64,000 nt of DNA from contig NC_092575.1 in NCBI RefSeq assembly GCF_037975245.1, positions 16,197,310-16,261,309 on the forward strand, written 5' to 3'. The position numbers and the translations under genes are program-made. This stretch comes from Apostichopus japonicus (taxonomy: Eukaryota > Echinodermata > Holothuroidea > Aspidochirotida > Stichopodidae). Below are positions 28,424 to 40,992 of this stretch, piece after piece. The notes below the pieces were generated by a model, which saw only the letters and a program-made list of their open reading frames with translations, made no database searches and was not told the origin of the DNA. How positions within the stretch are numbered: position 1 is the stretch's first letter; each line of letters starts with the position of its first letter.

Positions 28424-31400
28424 TGTGAGTTAATACCGAAAATGCAATCTATTTCTCTGTTTCAAGTACTTCAGCTGTTGATTTCAAATTTGTAGGAGAG
28501 TTAAAACACATTGTCAGATTTTCGAGAGAATGGTTGGGGAAATAAATAGTGCTCAACCACTGGGTATCCCAAGAAAGTGTCTCGTATCGACTTCTCATAC
28601 TTATTGAAATGCAGGCGAAAAATCGTGCCTGTTTTACGTATGTAATGACTTCCGTTACAAAATGTACAATAAAATATATAAACAACGCAAGACCCACGGG
28701 AGACGACAGGGGGTTTTAAGGGGGGGACTTGACATTATGTATATTGATCCCGGTCGCAATGTGGGAGCATATTTCACACCGTGGTATTTTACAACCAGTA
28801 TTAGCTCCGTACGTTTTCTGGAGTTGTAGGAAGTCTGTTAGAAGTGAGAGGAGTTCTAAAATTAGAAAGGTGGAATAAAACCAGTAGATGTTCTTGTGAA
28901 ACGGTCTAATTATATCTTCCCACTACATCGATTTATTACAAACCTAACGATACTCATGTGTATAATTGCACTTTAAGAGTTTTCATCCTAGGATTTTGTA
29001 ATGTTCAATTGTGCAGAGCAAGTCTTTATAGTCTTTCATAGTCACAGTCGTTTTAATCTTTATAGTCGTTTGTAGTCTTTAGACTTAAACGTATCTGCTC
29101 TGATTTTGTAGATTATGATAAACAGATTGTATCCCCCACAAGTTTCTTTTCGATAGCCGGTTAACCGCTATCTATCATTAGGCGACAGATTGCTTAGAGC
29201 AAACAAACTTAACCGTTCGGATCTATTAAAATTTAAACATAAAACTATAAGCACATTATACCACCCATCTGTAAGAACATGCACGAACACCCCATAAACG
29301 GAACTGTGCGTCCCTCGAAGGAGATAAATCTCTATAGCTGAAACTTTAAGTTCACTTAGTCCCCCCCCCCCCTACTGGCTTGATACCAACCTCCTAATCT
29401 TGTAATATTGATAACTCAAATATGAATTAGCTATTTAGTTTCCGTTCATCCTACACATATTTTGTCCATCGTTTATTTCCATGTAACAGTGTTAATGATT
29501 GCGGTTGAAATCGCTTTTCCTCAAAAAATTTCCAAGCAATGTATTTTGCTACTAACGGAATTCCATTCCATATCACGACATGCATTAATGTTCGTTGAGT
29601 CTTATTTCCACGTCACTATTTAACCTTTAGATATCCGTTACTCACCCAAATACGTACAGATACATACACAAATCACATGAATTCTACTTATCTTAAGACA
29701 GACAAGTCATTTCCAGTGGCTCTCATGTGTAACCTGTACTTAATTGGCGGATGGTTGGAAGCATACGCTGTCCATATTGTAATGTCTTTTCTCTCTCCTT
29801 TGGAATGTAGTTTTCTTAATCCTACTTGACATACGGTACAGTTTACTTACAGTCTTATCATCAAATTCTCCTTCTTGATGCATTTCGTTCTGATTTATAG
29901 TAGGCTATATATACATTCGTAACTCTACAAGATGTTAAAGGCTTTTTTCTCCTTTTTTCCTTTTTAACTCAGTAATTTTAACCACGCCCAACGGGTATCA
30001 TATTGCGAATAATCAAACACGTACTCCTAGATTTACGATTCGTTTTGTTTTGGGTTTTTCTTCGAAAGAGCAGGTTTAGACAGTTTCTTAATCTGTTTTT
30101 TTTTTCTTAAGGAGAGGGCTGAAGAGCTGAAGTGCACCATTTGACAAGATATGTTACATTCTGACCACTGAATGCCATATTCAAGAATCAAAGCCAAAAA
30201 CAAAGTGACAAAGATGTTCGAATATTTCTCTGAAAATGTTGGTATCCTTTAGTTTATGATCGATATGGTTATGATACGGAGACTAAAAGCAGCAGTTTTT
30301 AGCCGGGACCTGATGTTCTTCCGTTTTAACCAAAATCAAATTCTAGACAATTGTTCAATCTGAGCCATATTTTAGACTTTAAGTTAGGTCTATAATTTGA
30401 TCTGAACTCAAACGGTATTGTTAATAACTACTTTTGAATTTTTGTCTGAGATTGGATACAGAGTGTTACCCCCCCCCCCCCACTCCTCCATCCTCCGACT
30501 AATAAAATCTCTCTAATAAATCTCTCTCACACAGGTCTAAACAAGATATTATACTTAGTTGGGGAGTTGTTTACTACAAGCATCCCTTTAATATGAGACA
30601 ACGATCGCTTTGAAATTTTGCTTCTACTTTAAACTACAAGCTAACTTATGCTAACACGAAGAGAATATGCAAAACTTCAAAGTCGAAAAGTCATATTCTT
30701 TGTACAACAAATGAAAACAGCAAAACTTGAAGTGATTGTACAACTACAGGCAATTTCCATTGATTATTTACGCCGTCACTGATCCGAGCCTTAACATAGA
30801 AAGATGTACTTTCCATCTGGTAATCTTTCACAAGTATAATATTTTCCTGTTAGCCCAAAAAAATATCAAAATATCACATTTCGGTAATAAAACACCAAAG
30901 TTATCTTACTGCCCTGCAACGGCTTTTCCCTTTTCCCGTTCTTCTTTCGATCTTTTCTTAGTTTTAATACATTACACGAAAACAGCCGGCAACTAAAACT
31001 CTATTTTCAGTTACATTCCGTTTGCATATCCCTCGACTTATTATTTTCGATATTTGCAGTTTATTCATACGGGATTTGTAAGGTCGTTGCCATTACGGAC
31101 ATAATATATGTCTGTATCAGTACTGCGGTGGAAATGTCCGATTACCCAACATGCACCGGGAGTAGATAACATCTCGTATAGGCGCTATAGATTCCCTCAA
31201 CCGGTTGTAACTGAAGAGGTCTCTGAATACACTCTTGAGATTGCACGCTACAATTTCTTTACATGATTATTGACAATAATATGTACCTTCATGAGTGAGT
31301 TTCGTCGTTTTGAATGTCTAATTTGCAAGAAAGATGATTTAAAAGTACTTTCTTTCTTGCTTGCTTGCTTATTTTTACTTCTATACTACAAGTGGACCAC

Positions 31401-32605
31401 AAAGAAGGAAACTTAAGAATACGTCTCTATATCAAGACTCCTTTTGGCGTGGACAGATTTTGAAGTGTTGTAAAATTTACGATTAGACTTCACACGGGAA
31501 CGCTTTCAATAGTATGCACTTTGGCAGAATTATGCATATCTATTGTCAACAAGAGAGCTGCTTGCGCGACAAACTAAAAACGTTTTTTTTTCTCGTGCAA
31601 TCGGTATTAAGTGATCGTTTAATTTTTAGTGGATTTTTTTTAATCAAGTGCTAGTTCGTGAAAACGAGGATAGAATATATTCATCAAGTTAAATATTAAA
31701 GAAGATAATAATTGCAAACCAGATTTTGATAAATGACCGAAGAAAATATAAAAAAATATGTGTCATCAATTACCACAACATATTTAAAAAATATGCTTTA
31801 AGTGCACGTAAATCTGACTGAATATAAATCAAAAAGGCAATAAAAGTGTTGCCCACCTCGCGTCCTTTGTTGCAGTGAACTGAAATTGTCGGCTGATTGT
31901 ACATTCATGCAGGAGTGTTACCGTAGGTTGATAACATAATACGTTGTGGAAAAGTTTGGGGTGGATATAAAACTAGTTTTGTGTGAGACTGTTGTGTGTG
32001 TGTGGGTGGGTGGGGGGGGGGTGGTATATGCGTCACACACTCGTCTCTTAACCGGACAGCCGAAGAATTTAAAATTTACAAAATTTTAGGCCTGAGGATG
32101 GGATGAATAGTGCCCCCGTGAATGATGACATCAAAGGGTAAAACTATCAGAGGTCAAAACTCAAAGGTCAATGAACCCGACAACCGATGTTTGTAACATT
32201 AAAAGATTGCCAACCATTGTTGTTCATACCCATGTAAAAAATGAGGGGCTCACATTGTACCGGTATATAACACATATAGCAATGGACATGAAACGTGAAA
32301 GGCAAAGACAGACACTTGGTCAAGTTTGTGGGGAAAAGTATTTTCGAAAATCTCATACATAGTAAGCCCTATAACTCAACGTTGATGTGTGTAATGTAAC
32401 ACGAAATTCTCTCCACCGGGGGAATATTTTGAGGGAGGGGGTGGGGTTTGTCGTGGTGGGGCTTTCAGTGAAACTTTTGACTCCAAACATTTCTATAACA
32501 TATGCATACAAGATGATTGTTTTTTTCCTTCCCCTAAAAGGAAATAAGCAGTTTGTTACAAATATTCTTAAAGTCACCACTAAATTTTTGCAATACCAGT
32601 AGCGG
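28424..32605. other. Intergenic, no gene seen
   Basis: A 4.2-kb stretch with poly-C runs at 29362-29373 and 30470-30482, a G-rich/(TG)n patch at 31990-32025, and irregular TAGTC-rich words at 29020-29085. I found no exon with both splice signals, no transposase and no tRNA-like head. It may hold regulatory DNA, but nothing in the sequence shows it. Confidence 0.5.
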
Positions 32606-32610
32606 CCGTT

Positions 32611-32970
32611 ATACTGTCCTCGCGTATCACGCATCACAGCACTCGTACTGACAGTATGAACAATTCCTAACTTTAACCTGATTCTAATGCTAATACCACT
32701 CTATACTGTCCTCTCATATTACGCATCGCAGCACTCGGACTGACAGTATGAGCAGTTCCTACTACCTTTACCTGATTCTAATGATTATACCACTCTATAC
32801 TGTCATCTCATATCACGCATCACAGCACTCGTACCGACAGTATGAACAGTTCCTACTATACCTTTACCTGATTCTAATGCTAATACCACTCTATGCCATG
32901 CGGTTCTCTCATATCACGCATCATAGCACTCGTACTGGCAGTATGAACAGTTCCTACTACCATGCTATCA
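32611..32970. repeat. ~94-bp minisatellite, four units
   Basis: Units start near 32611, 32703, 32797 and 32893 (spacing 92-96 bp). Each contains ATACTGTCCTCTCATATCAC, GCATCACAGCACTCGTACTG, ACAGTATGAACAGTTCCTA and CCTGATTCTAATG. The last unit has an inserted GCCATGCGG. A lone diverged unit lies at about 36870-36935. Confidence 0.93.
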
Positions 32971-34225
32971 GTATAAGAGCTTCAAAGCATGATATGGAAA
33001 GTTGAGCATATAAGTTAAAAAAAAAAAATCCCATCTGGGGGATTTTGTTTACTTTGTCTGAATTATGAATGTTTATCAAGTTTAACAGTCTTAATTATGC
33101 ATGGCAAAATACCCAAATTTATATAATTTAAAAGAAAAGCAAATTTTCGTAATAACTTGACACTACCGCGTCTCCAAGAAACCGGTCTTTATGAATCAGG
33201 AATCATATTCCCCCCTTTGGTTTCTTTAAATTGGTCTGTCATAAATCCATCAAATTTATGACTGTGGCATTTGCCTGTCAATGTTGAAAAATGTTGAGAA
33301 TTCACCAGTATAAGCTCATAAAATCATTATTTTATTTCACATAGTCTGACTCAAATTTCAATTTCTCGTATTTCTTTTCTTTTCCCTCAGGCAAACTATA
33401 GAGGGAAAATGTCATTTTTGGAAAGTTATTTCCACCCACACAGTGAATTCGATATAATAAATGATAACTTGAAATTGTGACATTTGTGCTAAAACGTGTG
33501 ATGTACGGAGATGAAATAACCAAAGCCAGTCTCCCTTTATTTTTTGTCTTATTTAAGAGGGGAAAAAATCGCATTTATTATTCAGTAATGCATTGTAATA
33601 TGGGGATACGAATGATACGAATTATTTATCATTAACAAGTTTAGTTTACGTTCAAATAAATATACCGCATAATTTGACAAGTGTCCAAAATTCTCCATAA
33701 TTAATTCGCAAGTTCCAAATGACATTGATTTGGATTGCACTTAATTAACAATTGATGTGGATTTAATTATTAAGGTGCCATGAATCAGCAACAGAAAATC
33801 CAAAACCAAGTCGTGCGTTTTCTTGAAAAGAAATTTGCGACATATAAAGAAAATATTGAAGCTTTTAGATTTAAACAATTGGTCTTATTTCGACATTATG
33901 CTTGTAAAAAGTCGCAATTAAGAGAAAGCTATTTTGTATTTAACTTTACTTCAACTGTACTTTCTGCTCCACCATAGATGGCAGCTGGCTGGAATTGCGA
34001 TTGACATGGTACTATGTCCATCAAACAGAACTGATTAAGGTGACATAGAAGGTGAAGACTTGGTCAAGTAAAAAAACATGACATCATAGAGCCACATGTG
34101 CATTAATTGTTTATGTTATCTTTATATTTTATAATCATGTTTATCTGTTTTGTAAATGCTGAAATCTAAAATATCGAACCTCTTAAAAATGACCAAACGA
34201 TGGCATTGGTTTCAGTATGATCAAA
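32971..34225. other. Intergenic; one short ATG frame
   Basis: The plus-strand frame 33780-33977 starts at a true ATG and encodes 65 Lys/Gln-rich residues beginning MNQQQKIQNQVVRF. It has no recognised domain, no donor site of note and no homologue I can name, so I do not call it a gene. The rest is AT-rich and featureless. Confidence 0.35.
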
Positions 34226-34229
34226 CACA

Positions 34230-34875
34230 GTTAACATTTTTATTTATTTATTTGTTTGCCACAAAAGTACAAAGTGGAGGAAGTCTTCCATAAAGCTTAA
34301 AAGCTTAACAATGTGGAAGACTCCCTGAAGAAAGAAAAGAAAAGAAAAGAAAAAACAAAATATATATATGTGTATGAATACATACATAGATATAAGTACA
34401 AATTAAATGTTCAATATATATATATATAGTAATTACATACAGGTATAATTTAGTTTTAGTCAGTAACTAGCTATTATTTCCTTACAAAACCACTTCTTAA
34501 AGGACGTGACTGACTTTTTACTCTTTAAATCGTTCATAAGAAGATTCCATGTTTTTGTTGCACGGTTTTGTAGGCTTAAAGTTCCAATGGTGGTATTGTA
34601 GAGATTATAGTGGGCATGATTAGCATGCCTCGTGTTATGATTATGTACATCTCTGTTACTGGTTAAAAAAATGTCAAAGGCAGCTGGTAGTAATCCATTC
34701 CAGGTCTTGTAGGCAAATAATGCAAGCTTAACTTTAATGAGATCGTGCAATTTTAGTAAGTTGAGTTTCTTAAATAGGGGACTGGTGTGCTCACGTGGGG
34801 CTGAGTGTGTTATGTGGCGAATGGCTGCCTTTTGGAGTATTATAAGATTGTTAAGGTTGGTGTTGTACACATTCT
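34230..34875 (-). mobile_element. 5'-truncated non-LTR retrotransposon
   Basis: The minus strand holds the end of an ORF2 (34870-34460), a stop codon, and a 3' UTR with a hairpin (AGTCTTCCA / TGGAAGACT arms near 34281-34318). It ends in (AAAT)n at about 34255-34240. The truncated 5' end and the simple-repeat tail are typical of a dead-on-arrival LINE insertion. I did not find a target duplication. Confidence 0.85.
34460..34870 (-). pseudogene. LINE ORF2 C-terminal fragment
   Basis: About 136 residues from the region after the reverse transcriptase of a non-LTR element. Diagnostic features are LQKAAIRHI near residue 12, then HTSPLFKKLNLLKLHDLIKV, LFAYKTWNGLLP and an NHNTRHAN motif, with a Trp-rich basic end. 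This pattern is conserved in the CR1/L2/Jockey-like group; I cannot fix the clade. The frame opens after a TAG and has no real ATG at its start (GTG only), so it is a 5'-truncated remnant. It has no frameshift over the retained part, so the insertion is fairly young. The catalytic reverse transcriptase and endonuclease are missing, so it cannot move itself. Confidence 0.88.
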
Positions 34876-36865
34876 ACCTTGAAAGTAAGAAACAGAGAAA
34901 AGAGAAAATAATGGGTTCAAAATCCAATTGGCACTGTGATATCACAGTTTTACTGGCACAGCTTTTAATCTAAGATGTATCCCATACAGGACAACTGTTG
35001 GGGAGTTGTTCTCTGTCATATATCTGCCTCTATATTTCTCTCTCCGTCTCTCATACCGATTATTTAAGCTTCGTGTGAATGTACACTTTTATGTACACTT
35101 TATTACCGTTTTGAATAATAAACATACATCTGGACACATTTGAATCATCATTTTTAAAACTGTAAACCGCCTTAAGAATTAAGTGATGCACGTTGACCAG
35201 TTGCGGTATCCATTCGCATGTACACGAAATGTGTTGCCAATTTACGAAGTAATTGCAAGAAAAGTGTCAAATTAGCCACAAATTAATCTGGTAACATAAG
35301 AAACAATCACAGGAGAGAAGCTGTCCTTTAACGGAATTCTCACTCCGCAAATTAACGGTTATAATATACCCGTTAGAAAACGTCACACCGTTTACACAAA
35401 CTGCTGTTAAATTTTGTCTTGTCTATAGGCGTCCTGGCTGCAGTTATTCTACCGTAAAAAAAAATCCATATTTTTCTAACATTGCACGACTCTCCACCTC
35501 TCACACCCTCTCACCCTCTCTCCCTGGTATGTGCATCAGTATAGAAGTGTCAATTTCCTAGAAATAAATATAATATAATATTTATAATAATATTCATTGA
35601 ATCATTATTTTAAACGATACAATAACCAAAGAAGACCTAAATATTTAGAATGTCCAATTTTGATATATTTAATTTAGCTTTCCTCTGTTTATATGAATCT
35701 TTGTAATACTATGCCACATAAAACGTTAAGATTAATAATAAACTTTACCGCCCTATGTCTTCATCATGAATATCACAGAGCCTGCGAGATGCTATATAAT
35801 TGAGACGGAGAGAAAAACTGGGTGCCTTTAAGTAGTAATGGATTTTACTTGGCAAATGTTCTTTATATACGAATTCGTAAATGTCAACATGTCAAGCGAG
35901 AATGTTTATTAACATTTTGCGATTTGTTAATTTTATCCAAAATTAACCGTCGTTAATGTATTTCTTTTTCTGTTTTCTCGTATACATTATTAATCAGATA
36001 GGCCTAGTTATAGGGCGAAGACATTAAGTTGTCATACGCACGATTTCCTTTGTAATTAATGATCGCGGGAACCAGTAATCTATAACCACGAGAAACAAAA
36101 AAATAACAGAACAAAACAAAATCTGCAGAGAGCCAGATTCTGGTATTCGCGGAATTACCTCATTAACACGTTTTTGTATACATTGAAAGGATTTGATCAG
36201 GTGTTTGACATGTCTAGTTTGTATGAAAGAGCACAAAAAGACAAAAAGAACAGTGAAGAAACTACCACGATAGCATGCTCTGTTAAGGAGATATGACACT
36301 TTGAAGATATCAAAATTTCTTTGAAAATGACTGGTGTAGAAAGACTAACTGCATGTGAGGGTGTGATGTCACATCCTCACTTCCTTAACATGTGTGAATA
36401 TATTTCTTTAAAACTTATTTACATTTTTTAACACATTTGCAAAAAATATAATCAAAAATTCTTCAGATGTTTAATCTCAAATACTTCCTTTGACAAATAT
36501 GAGATCTCCTGACATATCTTTTGGTTGAAAGTCATGAAATCTCACAAAATACTTAGAAGAAAAAAAACAATGACTTTTCAGGAATGTGAGGATGTGACAT
36601 GGCTAGTCAGATTTCAGCAGTTTCTACACAATCTGATAAAACTTTACACTTGAATATCTCTTTAACCGAAAAAGATATTTGAACATTTTTTTCACCATTG
36701 TGTTTCTTTTTTTGTCCTCTTCCATATAACATAAACATGTATGACACCTGAACCAATCCTTTAAAACTCATTGTAGTTGCTTCAAACTTGCAGTTTGTCA
36801 AACTTGCAGTTACGACAAATTCCGAATGCGGATACAACTCTATACTATAGCCTACAATATAATGT
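34876..36865. other. Intergenic, no gene seen
   Basis: A near-perfect 26-bp palindrome (GTGAGGGTGTGAT followed by its complement) lies at about 36355-36380. A related GTGAGGATGTGACA word occurs near 36584, and AGATAT...GTTAA words are in opposite orientation at 36284 and 36650. Together they suggest an old mobile-element remnant from about 36280 to 36760, but without clear ends. Confidence 0.4.
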
Positions 36866-36960
36866 TTCAAAGCGCTCGTATTGACAGTATCAACAGTTCC
36901 TAACCGTTACCTGATAGAAACAGCATATTCATGCATACTGCTCACACTGTCAATAAATAT
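36866..36960. repeat. Lone diverged minisatellite unit
   Basis: GCGCTCGTATTGACAGTATC, AACAGTTCCTAAC and ACCTGATAG match the unit of the array at 32611-32970 in the same order and orientation. A second half-match, ACTGTCAATA, follows. Confidence 0.65.
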
Positions 36961-37349
36961 GCTTTGGAAGCAGGACATGAACGTACAGTAGAGAAAACAT
37001 TGTCCCAACTGGGTGGGCTAAACTTCCTATTGCATACTGGACAAATCATGATACAATTGATAATTTTATTGTTAATTTATTACTAACATTTATTAATTAA
37101 TTTATTAATTAATTGTTAATTGTTAATATATAAAATTGACAATTCATACTTCCTATTGCATTGTAGTGAATCAGATCACACACTAATCGTATAGCTACAG
37201 TTTAAGTTGAGGCTGCCATTTTGAAAAAGCAAACAGGCTTGAACGACATGATATTGCCATGGAATAATGAATACGTTAGATAATTCCACTTAACTATCAT
37301 TATTATTATTATCATGTAGTTAACAAAAAACTTTTTCAATGCCTGTACA

Positions 37350-37650
37350 GTAGTTCCTTTAACTGTTAAATGGTTTATCACCAGGTGAGTTTCCAATCTG
37401 TGGTAACAATGTCCAAGTATACCTTCAAAAATAGTTGTTAATTCTTTAACTGTCAAATGCTTTACCTCCAGGTTAGTTAACCAATCTGTGGTAACAATTT
37501 CCAAGTAACAGTTTTCAAGTACCTGCATACATAAAATGTTAATTCTTTAACTGTTAAACGGTTTACCACCAGGTAAGCTCACCAAGCTGTGGTACCGGTA
37601 ACAATTTTCAAGTAACAATTTTCAAGTACCTGCATACTATAGTATGTTAG
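37350..37650. repeat. ~88-101-bp tandem repeat, three units
   Basis: Units share CTTTAACTGTTAAA, GGTTTACCACCAGGT, CCAATCTGTGGTAACAAT and TTTCAAGTACCTGCATAC. They start near 37357, 37444 and 37545. The last unit has gained an inner duplication of TAACAATTTTCAAG. Confidence 0.9.
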
Positions 37651-39390
37651 TTTTCAATTAAGGGAATAAATCCACGTATATATGCCTACCGCGTGACATT
37701 TCCTTTAAACCTGTCGAATACGTTATCGTCAGATGGTGGCATATTAAACTTCAAATTGCAACCTAAAGCTGTTATGGTAAATTAAGAACCATGGGTAATT
37801 TAAAAAAAAATCGTCAACAATTATAAATGAGTTATACTAAGTATGATTCTCAGTACTTAAAAGTAAATGTGACACTCACACTCTATAAAGTGATGTTGCT
37901 ACTGGAAATAAAAAAGTTGTTGTAAATGGAGAATGATTGATCTGCACTCCAGATATAAAAAAAAAGATTTGAAACAGAGAAGAAACAAGAAATAGAGACA
38001 TTTATTGCAGCTAGTATAACTTTGACCTTTCTTTTCCTTTTTTGTTGTTGTAATTTTTCATCATAGAAAAAAACACGAGAATGCATGAGAATAAGTGGAA
38101 TCAGTTCTTCTTCAGCTTATTAACATTTAAAAGGTTCAACTCATCAGCGACAGCATTATAATAAATGCACTGCCAAATGTCAAGGTTCTGGATAGCGTGT
38201 AGGCTTCGTTCGAATCAAGAAAAATAATAATTTGGAACGCCAAATGGGCAGTACATAATTTATGATGCGTTCTTATCACTGTGTCGTTTATGCGATTTTG
38301 TTGTACGGTTTTGCTATACATGGACATACAAAAGTAGTGAACTATTTACATTTTTAATTTTACAATGAGGATAAACAATGCACAATGCGTAGGCTTTCTT
38401 AATCTCCTTCTGTCTATTTTTTTGTCTTTCCTCTCTATTGAATAAACCACCTGGCATAAAATTCCTTTATACTTTTCGTCATCAGAAAAAAAATGTTACT
38501 GCATGTTTCAGGAAGCAGTGATTGTTTCATCTTTATAGCCTATCAATGTTCCAACGGACAAACTTGAAACTAGGCTGCACTGCGATTCACTTCAGTATGA
38601 GGCCTGAAATTTGCAATTAAGGTGTCCAGTTACTACACACTTAAATCACGGCCGATAGCAGTCGTATAAGTTTCTTTGATGACGTCATATAGTCAATACC
38701 GTACCATAAAAGCCTCACCGCATACTTATCTTGATTTCTTCACGTATCGCCGGGATCGACGGATCTTTGTATAGTCGCTCAGCCCACAAACTTCTTCTAG
38801 AGTTATAACGAGCTATCGACTTTCCATGTTTCATGTCTCTTATGCATAAACATTCTGTTCAAGGTTTTGGTGTTTATTGATTCCATTTTTTTGGGACAGC
38901 TCCCTTCTCTTTTTTCTATCGACCACCCCCCCCCCCCCACACACACACATTATGTCAAAAGGTCATTCAACGCGCTTGACAAACAGGACAAAATTATATG
39001 GTAAATTCGTATATATTTGCTCGTACGTTGTTCAGCTAAATTTCGAGTTTAGATTATTTCATCACCAATTATAGAGCCCTTGTTTGTATTTTATTCTATA
39101 ACACAACAAAATCCAAACAGACCTGAACCAAAGAGCCTTCAGTTTGTACAATATTTATTTATATCTTCATCAGTGCTATAATCCAACCATGCCCCCTCCC
39201 GAACAAGGTTCATATCCCCCCAACCACCACCACACCCTCCCACCCCAAGTAATTTAACCCAGCTTGGGAACCACTGATCTGATACATATATAATTATATT
39301 TGCAATGCATATGGTAGCCTCACCATATAATGACGTTCAAAATACCATTGTTACCCTCGCTACAACCAAAATCCCTTCAAATTACCAAAA
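37651..39390. other. Intergenic, no gene seen
   Basis: Poly-C followed by (CA)n lies at 38925-38948. TTGGGAACCACTG at 39264-39276 looks like a solo hAT right end with no left partner. No exon is supported. Confidence 0.45.
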
Positions 39391-39392
<2 letters not shown>

Positions 39393-39453
<61 letters not shown>

Positions 39454-39555
39454 TTGAATGTGTAGCAAGTGGTGACAGAGGAATATATATATATACCAAA
39501 AATGTATATATATATATATATATATGAATTGAATGTGTAGCAAGTGGTGACAGAG

Positions 39556-39621
<66 letters not shown>
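39393..39621. repeat. (TA)n with a duplicated 46-bp insert
   Basis: Long TA tracts enclose two identical blocks containing GAATTGAATGTGTAGCAAGT and GGTGACAGAGGAATATATAT, at 39451-39496 and 39525-39570. Each block follows CCAAAAATG(TA)n. The whole unit has been duplicated head to tail, and exact identity points to a recent event. Confidence 0.93.
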
Positions 39622-40343
39622 AGACGAACGAAGAAATGCTTGCTTATTAGGAAATCAGGGGATATTGTACTTTTTAATTAATTTAGCAGAGTAGGTCAAG
39701 CTTGCTCAAAGGTTTCTTCTTCTCCCGACCATTTCCTTTCATTTTTATTTTATATTTATTTTTGCATTCTTTAACCGTTTTTCCCCCTTCTTCTTTCCTT
39801 TGCTTTCTCTTTTCCTGAAGAGTAGAATGCCCTTTCAATATCTCGCTTAAAATGTCCCCCTTATCAGATTTGTCTTCGTGAACTGATCGTCTTGGGGCCT
39901 CAGTGTCTTTTCGCACTGGAAATGAAAATAGGGAAGGTGTCATTGAACTATTACTTGCCCACTTACGCTACTTAATCAATGTTTTGCGACTAGGATGAGA
40001 AAAAAATAGCCGATAGGCTAGCTGTCGATAATCACCTCTCATTAATCTATCAACCATTGGGGCTATCAATCAATCGGTTGGATATCCGACTTGGGTTCCC
40101 CTACAGGCAAATTTCATCGCTCAAGTCCGTTGTGGATTTAGGTCGCCGCTAACCCATTCTACGTAGATCCATGATCTTGTCGGGTATTCTTTCCTCATTT
40201 TGTTATTAAATCACTCCTTTCACTGAGAAGTGTCAGAAGTCCGTCGGAACAGAGAAAGTGCACCAGTGCCCAAATTCGTATCAAAGCAGCTAGCTAACTG
40301 GCTACGTGCAATTTATAATGCGCTATTGATTTTATAGATCGAT
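39622..40343. other. Intergenic, no gene seen
   Basis: Pyrimidine-rich at 39716-39830, otherwise ordinary. No exon. Confidence 0.45.
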
Positions 40344-40582
<239 letters not shown>

Positions 40583-40767
40583 GGAGGAGGGATAACGTGT
40601 GTACACGCTGTACCGTCTACTGGACAGAGGTATATATTTAGCATTTATTGTCACGTGATATCATTAAGTAAAACTAACTTACTACTATTAACCGTGAGAA
40701 ACAAGTAAAATTCAACTTATGCGAGGGTACACGTTACACGTTTTGGACAATTGGGCAGATTCTCGTA

Positions 40768-40992
40768 GAAACAGATTCTATACATGATCTTAACAAAAAA
40801 GGCAGAAAAGCGATTGCTTTCGATTTTTCAGAAAAGTCACCCAGGTAAGGACCAGTGGGCACCAAACAACGAATACAATGATCCGCTCTCAACTCCATTC
40901 CCCTTGCATCAAGACTGTGACTGTGCGATCGTCGTCAGGTGTGTATAACGATTCCTCTACTTATGATCTTAAAAAAAGGCCGAGAAGCGATT
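40768..40992 (-). mobile_element. U2-headed SINE, head-to-tail dimer
   Basis: On the minus strand, head 1 starts at 40991 with ATCGCTTCTCGGCCTTTT, an exact 18-base match to the 5' end of U2 snRNA, followed by TTTAAGATCAT. The shared body follows (GAGAGCGGATCATTG, GATGCAAGGGGAATGG) and ends near 40830 at GGGTGACTTTTCTG. After about 12 bp a second head begins at 40815: ATCGCTTTTCTGCC, then GTTAAGATCATGTATAGAATC. The second copy has no recognisable body. Two heads on one strand confirm that the U2 segment is the start of the repeat unit. Confidence 0.78.

Noticed and set aside
33780-33977. A 65-residue ATG-started gene
   Set aside because: There is no donor, no domain and no supporting context. 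Composition is compatible with chance in AT-rich DNA.
39264-39276. A hAT element ending in GGGAACCACTG
   Set aside because: No left end or 8-bp duplication could be found; at most it is a solo terminus.
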